A stretch of 64,000 nucleotides of DNA from Pseudoscleropodium purum (lineage: Eukaryota; Streptophyta; Bryopsida; Hypnales; Brachytheciaceae). Shown here one piece after another: positions 60,090 to 64,000 of the stretch. The DNA is taken from contig OZ017801.1 of NCBI GenBank assembly GCA_963969395.1, positions 18,295,611 through 18,359,610 of the forward strand, written 5' to 3'. A program made the translations under genes and the position numbers. Below the pieces are notes generated by a model that searched no databases, had not been told where the DNA came from, and saw only the letters and a program-made list of their open reading frames with translations. Each line of letters begins with the position of its first letter. The stretch's first letter is position 1.

Positions 60090-63000
60090 TCAATTTGATC
60101 CAATACCACACATTGGAGAAGAAGAATCACTAGCTTCAATTCTATCACTGTAAGTAAGCCCTGGTGTCTCAACATTGGCTTCAAGGTCTAAAAATTGTCT
60201 AATACCAACATTGTATGAGCGGCATTTAGCAATAGAAACGAGCGATGGAGCCTCTACTATAGTTGTTGCTAAAGTCTTAATGTAACATGATAAACTCTTG
60301 GAACTTGGAGAAGGCAACAATACAAAATGCTGGAGAGTATCACATCTATAAGATGCAACAAATAAATAATTAGAACCTTTGAATAAAGTTTAAGATATTG
60401 CACAAGAAAAAGAAATAAAGATATGGATAAAACCAAAAAACAACTTATTTACAACAACGTCTCTTTCTAGGTCTTGCAGACAATCTCACAATGTCCTCAT
60501 TATTAGAATCATCAACCACTATAAGCATAGGGGGGTTATTTGGATGGTTGTGGTAGAAAGAAGAGGGATGTTCAACACTTGAAGAAGAGCTTTGAATATC
60601 TTACCATCGTTCTTCAAGGCCACCAAATGCTATCCTATGTTGCGATATGCATGGAAAAACGCCCCTATTCAATGGATGCAACATCATTAGTTCCAACAAA
60701 AATGCTATACATAATTTAGCAAAAACATGATTTAGAAAATGATAACTAATGAGAGTTACCTATAGATGCATAGCAATCTAGTACAACATTACCAGGTTTT
60801 GAGAATGCCTCAATTAGTAGTTGTATAAATAGAGGATCCTTTTCACAAGTACCTCTCCATAGAACTACACCATTCATAAGTTGAATTTGTATAGAGGTGA
60901 AGTTGTGGAGTAGATCCACTTCTTCAAGGTTGGTGTTTGCATTGCTAAGTTGTTGATTCATGTAGATGGAAAACTTAGATGCCACTGATTTTTCTTCTCA
61001 TTTACTTTGTACCAAAAAAAAAATTCGAAAGTGTTGCAATTGCCAAAGATAAAGAATATGACAATAAGTACTTGACAAATTCAATGTTGGTAAGTAGGTT
61101 CAAGCATTAAAATTTACAAGTGAAGGAAGTATGAATGGATCTTATCCAATGTTTTTTTTTTGTAACTGGAAAGCTTCAATTCGTTCATGTCCATCCAAGA
61201 ATCAAATAGACAAAAGCCATATGTATCAATATGATCAAGGATAAATTTCTTTACCTTACCATTCTTTAGGTGGAACAATAAAATTGCTCCATCATCATGC
61301 CTATACTCTGAAATAAACTCAAAGATGGGTTCAATGACCTCCTCTTCATTCAATATGTTCTAAGTAGGAACATGAGAAGGTGGAACCAAAACATTGGGAA
61401 TTGGTAGTTGATTTGGGATATTGGCAACAATTAAATCAAAGTATGAACCAAACTTTACATTGCCTTCAAAAATTTACACCTACTTCATCCCAACCTTAAC
61501 ATTAGAAAATGTACACTTTCAGATGTATTAATGAATTATAATTCTATACTTATAACTTAATATGTAATGAAATGAGAAAATTACAAGAAGGCTAGAAAGT
61601 ATAGATTTTATCTTTTTTGCAAAAGCAAGCATTTGATCCCATGTTGGTGCATTGTCCTCGATCTTCTCTTTGACGCTAAGCATTGCAGAAATCGATGACG
61701 GAAGAAGTAGAGCTTTAGGCTCAATACCATGTCTATTGAGTTAAATTGTAGATCTAATAATGTAATCTGATGAAGCAAAAATGTCTTTTGAAAAAGACAT
61801 AAAAGTTGGAGGGCAATGGGAGCAAGCTATATGAATTACTTCCAATAGAGGCTAAGGCATGATAAAAGGAGGAGATGCAAGAATAGACACTAGTATGGAT
61901 GAAGAGGAGGTATCATCCTTTGTGGCAATGTCTTTTACCATTTTCTTTGTAGTCTTTTTCTTCCTTGGTTTGCGCCCTTTTTTCACTACTGCAACCTCTT
62001 TTGGCTCCTCCTTTTCATCAAGAGACTCGTCCTATGTGACTAGTCTAGGATGGTTTTTAGCAGCCTCTTTCTCAAGTCCCTCCAATATTGGCACAAAAGT
62101 TTTTGGACACTTAGGGTACCATAGGCAAGCTTGAAATTTTTAGATAGAAAACCCACGTTTTTGAGTCAATGTGTATGCAACCATTCAAAGATGTGTCAAG
62201 CCATCCTCCAAAAAGCTTGGGCATGAATTTCCTCTCAATCCCACCTTTTTGAATAAACTCTTGCTTAAATATCTACAATCATAGAGTGGGTGTATTGAAT
62301 GCAATGACAATGGTTTAAATGTGGGGTTATATAATGGACTTGTAAAGCAACTCCAATTTATACAAATAAATGTAATTAAAATAAAGTCTATACCTATATA
62401 GAAGTCGTTTGATAGCAATATTTGCACCTTCTTGATATTTGAAGGGAATAGACCTCGAATATGAAGAGTCTTTCTTGAAAAGCCATTCAAAAGCATGATT
62501 CCACAATACAATGTGCCATGTCTCTACATAATTTTCAATCACGTCCAACTCATCAATGGCACTCCAATGAACTCCAATGTTCTCAGACTTGATGATGCTC
62601 ATAAATTCAACTTTGGCAACCTCTTCCAACTACTATAAACTCATACAATGTTAGTTGAAGACATTGTCAAGGCAAAATATATCATGGTACAAGAATGGTT
62701 TAATAATCAAAATGTTAACAAGATTACAAAAAAATACTAATTATGTAAATGAAAGAAAAGGTTGATAATATACCTTAGTCCAAAAAGCAACCTTAGAAAG
62801 CTAAATCTCTAAGGTCAATGTATTGAAACCAAAGGCAGGAAATCTAAAGCCCTCCCTGGAAGTGTCAATGGAGTTCTACCATCTAAACCAACAAATTTTG
62901 TAGTTTGGTTGAACAACACATGTAGAGATCCTTTGAAGTTTTTCCAATGACATCTCAAGCTTCTCATTGGTGTTGTAATGCAAGTTAATTTGAAATTTCA

Positions 63001-64000
63001 ATGGAAAAATATATGATCAAAATCAACACTATAAATAATCATATGAGGCATGTATTTGTAATCAAAGAAAAGTTGAATACCTCTTCTAGAAATCCAACAC
63101 CATTTTTGGGATTTGCAATGGCTAATTGCTTATCAAACTCTGTTCAAAATTCCTTGATAGTTACAATGGTAGCTTAAGTCATGGCATTATAAACTCTCAT
63201 TGGAGTTTGATCTTGTAACTTTGTTTTCTCATAGTATACTTGCCTTAATGCATTAAAAACTTAGCAATCTCTTGCTGCACATCAAAAATAGAAAAGTTAA
63301 TATTAAATGAATTGTTTAATTTAATACAAATAAAAGAAAAACTTTAATAGATATAAGACACTCACCTGATGAAGGAATTGTATGAAAACATTTAATGTCA
63401 ATGGATACCAAGCACTTGACAATTTTCTATTTTTGCATTTCTTATAATCCTCATTACTTGAAAGACCCTTAAAGTCTTCTAGTTTCAAATTGCCATAGGT
63501 ACTCATCTTGTGCAATTGTTGAACCAAGTTGCTTTTTACATGGAAATGTTCTATAGACTTGTAGATACCAATATAAATAGAGTATAAGATGAAAGAATTT
63601 GAAAACATAAAATACTACAATTTAGCAAGTCACTAAAGAAAGCGTTGAAGTTGAAAAACGATTATGTTATTAGAAATGAGAACTCACCAATTGATGTCAT
63701 TTATAGGCTCCAATAGAATGTACATGTGACCATCTGATACCAAAAGCATACAATCAACTAGCATATACCAATTGTAGTCATGAAGGTGATGCCTATCAAT
63801 GTAAGCATATCAAGCCGCCAATCTATGGTTGCCATCCCACACAACAAACATATGGTTTGACAAATGTGTTATGGATGGTTGAGACTACAACCAAGATTCA
63901 AACTCCTCATTTTGTTGTATTCAATGATTATCCCATGTCTCCACGATCTTTGGAGTCATTAACTTACAAAGTCCCTTGTCATTTGTAGTTGACACATAAA
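60090..64000 (-). pseudogene. Intron-bearing ParB-like plus methyltransferase-like gene remnant, partial
   Basis: The gene continues beyond the right edge. Likely exons, in order of translation, are >64,000-63,688; 63,557-63,366; 63,274-63,081; 62,962-62,774; 62,632-62,394; about 62,285-61,597; about 61,500-61,130; about 61,015-60,760; 60,704-60,443; 60,344-60,090. The first encodes FVVWDGNHRLAA, the signature of ParB/sulfiredoxin-fold domains (compare DGxHRLxAA). The sixth carries a lysine-rich linker (KKGRKPRKKKTTKKMVKD). The seventh has FDLIVANIP, like amino-methyltransferase motif IV, and RHDDGAILLFH. The eighth has LFIQLLIEAFSKPGNVVLD, like motif I (SAM binding), and the ninth QHRIAFGGLEE. 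Motif IV before motif I is the order of beta-class N4-cytosine/N6-adenine methylases. The tail is ARPRKRRC, then a Ser-rich end. About 17 in-frame stops interrupt it and key residues are weak, so it is presumably inactive. It is probably part of a mobile element. Confidence 0.6.

Noticed and set aside
61859..62134. + strand 91-codon frame with a Phe/Ser-rich hydrophobic stretch
   Set aside because: It is the antisense shadow of the lysine-rich linker exon of the minus-strand ParB/methylase-like remnant.
1..64000. Insertion of plastid or mitochondrial DNA, or an rRNA/tRNA cluster
   Set aside because: No stretch reads as a recognisable organellar gene, rRNA or complete tRNA cloverleaf.

Overview
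The window is nuclear DNA of a land plant. It has spliced genes with GT-AG introns, plant-type gene families and long AT-rich stretches made of decayed, mutually similar repeats. Low gene density, strongly AT-rich intergenic DNA and GC-richer exons suggest a large, transposon-laden genome. A seed-free plant (moss, liverwort, fern or lycophyte) would fit, but the sequence alone does not settle the lineage.

Layout. Bases 1-6,700 hold transposon debris: a decayed coding stretch, a GC-rich LTR-like block with a tandem repeat, a block also present upstream of LTO1, and a broken multi-exon gene of unknown function. Bases 6,700-16,140 are AT-rich DNA without a recognisable gene. Bases 16,140-18,650 hold a duplicated leader region and then two intact intronless genes on the + strand only 53 bases apart: LTO1 (Yae1-domain factor for Fe-S loading of the ABCE1 ATPase) and a protein phosphatase 1 inhibitor-3/PPP1R11 homologue. 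Bases 19,900-28,000 are a mosaic of two diverged copies of one repeat complex, one with an internal inversion. At 30,406-32,760 lies a four-exon gene for a heavy-metal-associated-fold protein that has lost its CxxC site. Its last intron carries a 219-base triplication that copied the splice acceptor. Bases 33,240-44,860 hold tandem repeats, an LRR-gene remnant, a 19-base all-A/T minisatellite and a CACTA-type element.

Bases 45,093-52,868 form the main gene: 17 coding exons, 1,092 residues, FYRN and FYRC domains near the C-terminus, and upstream SANT/SLIDE-like segments resembling the region after the motor in CHD6-9 remodellers, with no ATPase. Downstream lie a broken intronless casein kinase 1 copy and then a partial, decayed duplicate of the FYR gene's 3' end that lacks the FYRN exon.

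The most unusual item is at the right edge (60,090 to beyond 64,000, minus strand): a multi-exon gene remnant with a ParB-like 'DGNHR' motif, a lysine-rich linker and a C-terminal part that looks like an amino-methyltransferase with permuted motif order. This resembles the ParB plus DNA-methylase fusions of phages and bacteria, here split by introns. Its exons seem free of frameshifts but carry about 17 nonsense codons, each reachable by one C-to-T change. That pattern fits deamination of a methylated, transposon-like gene. All exon models come from reading splice signals and frames by eye.
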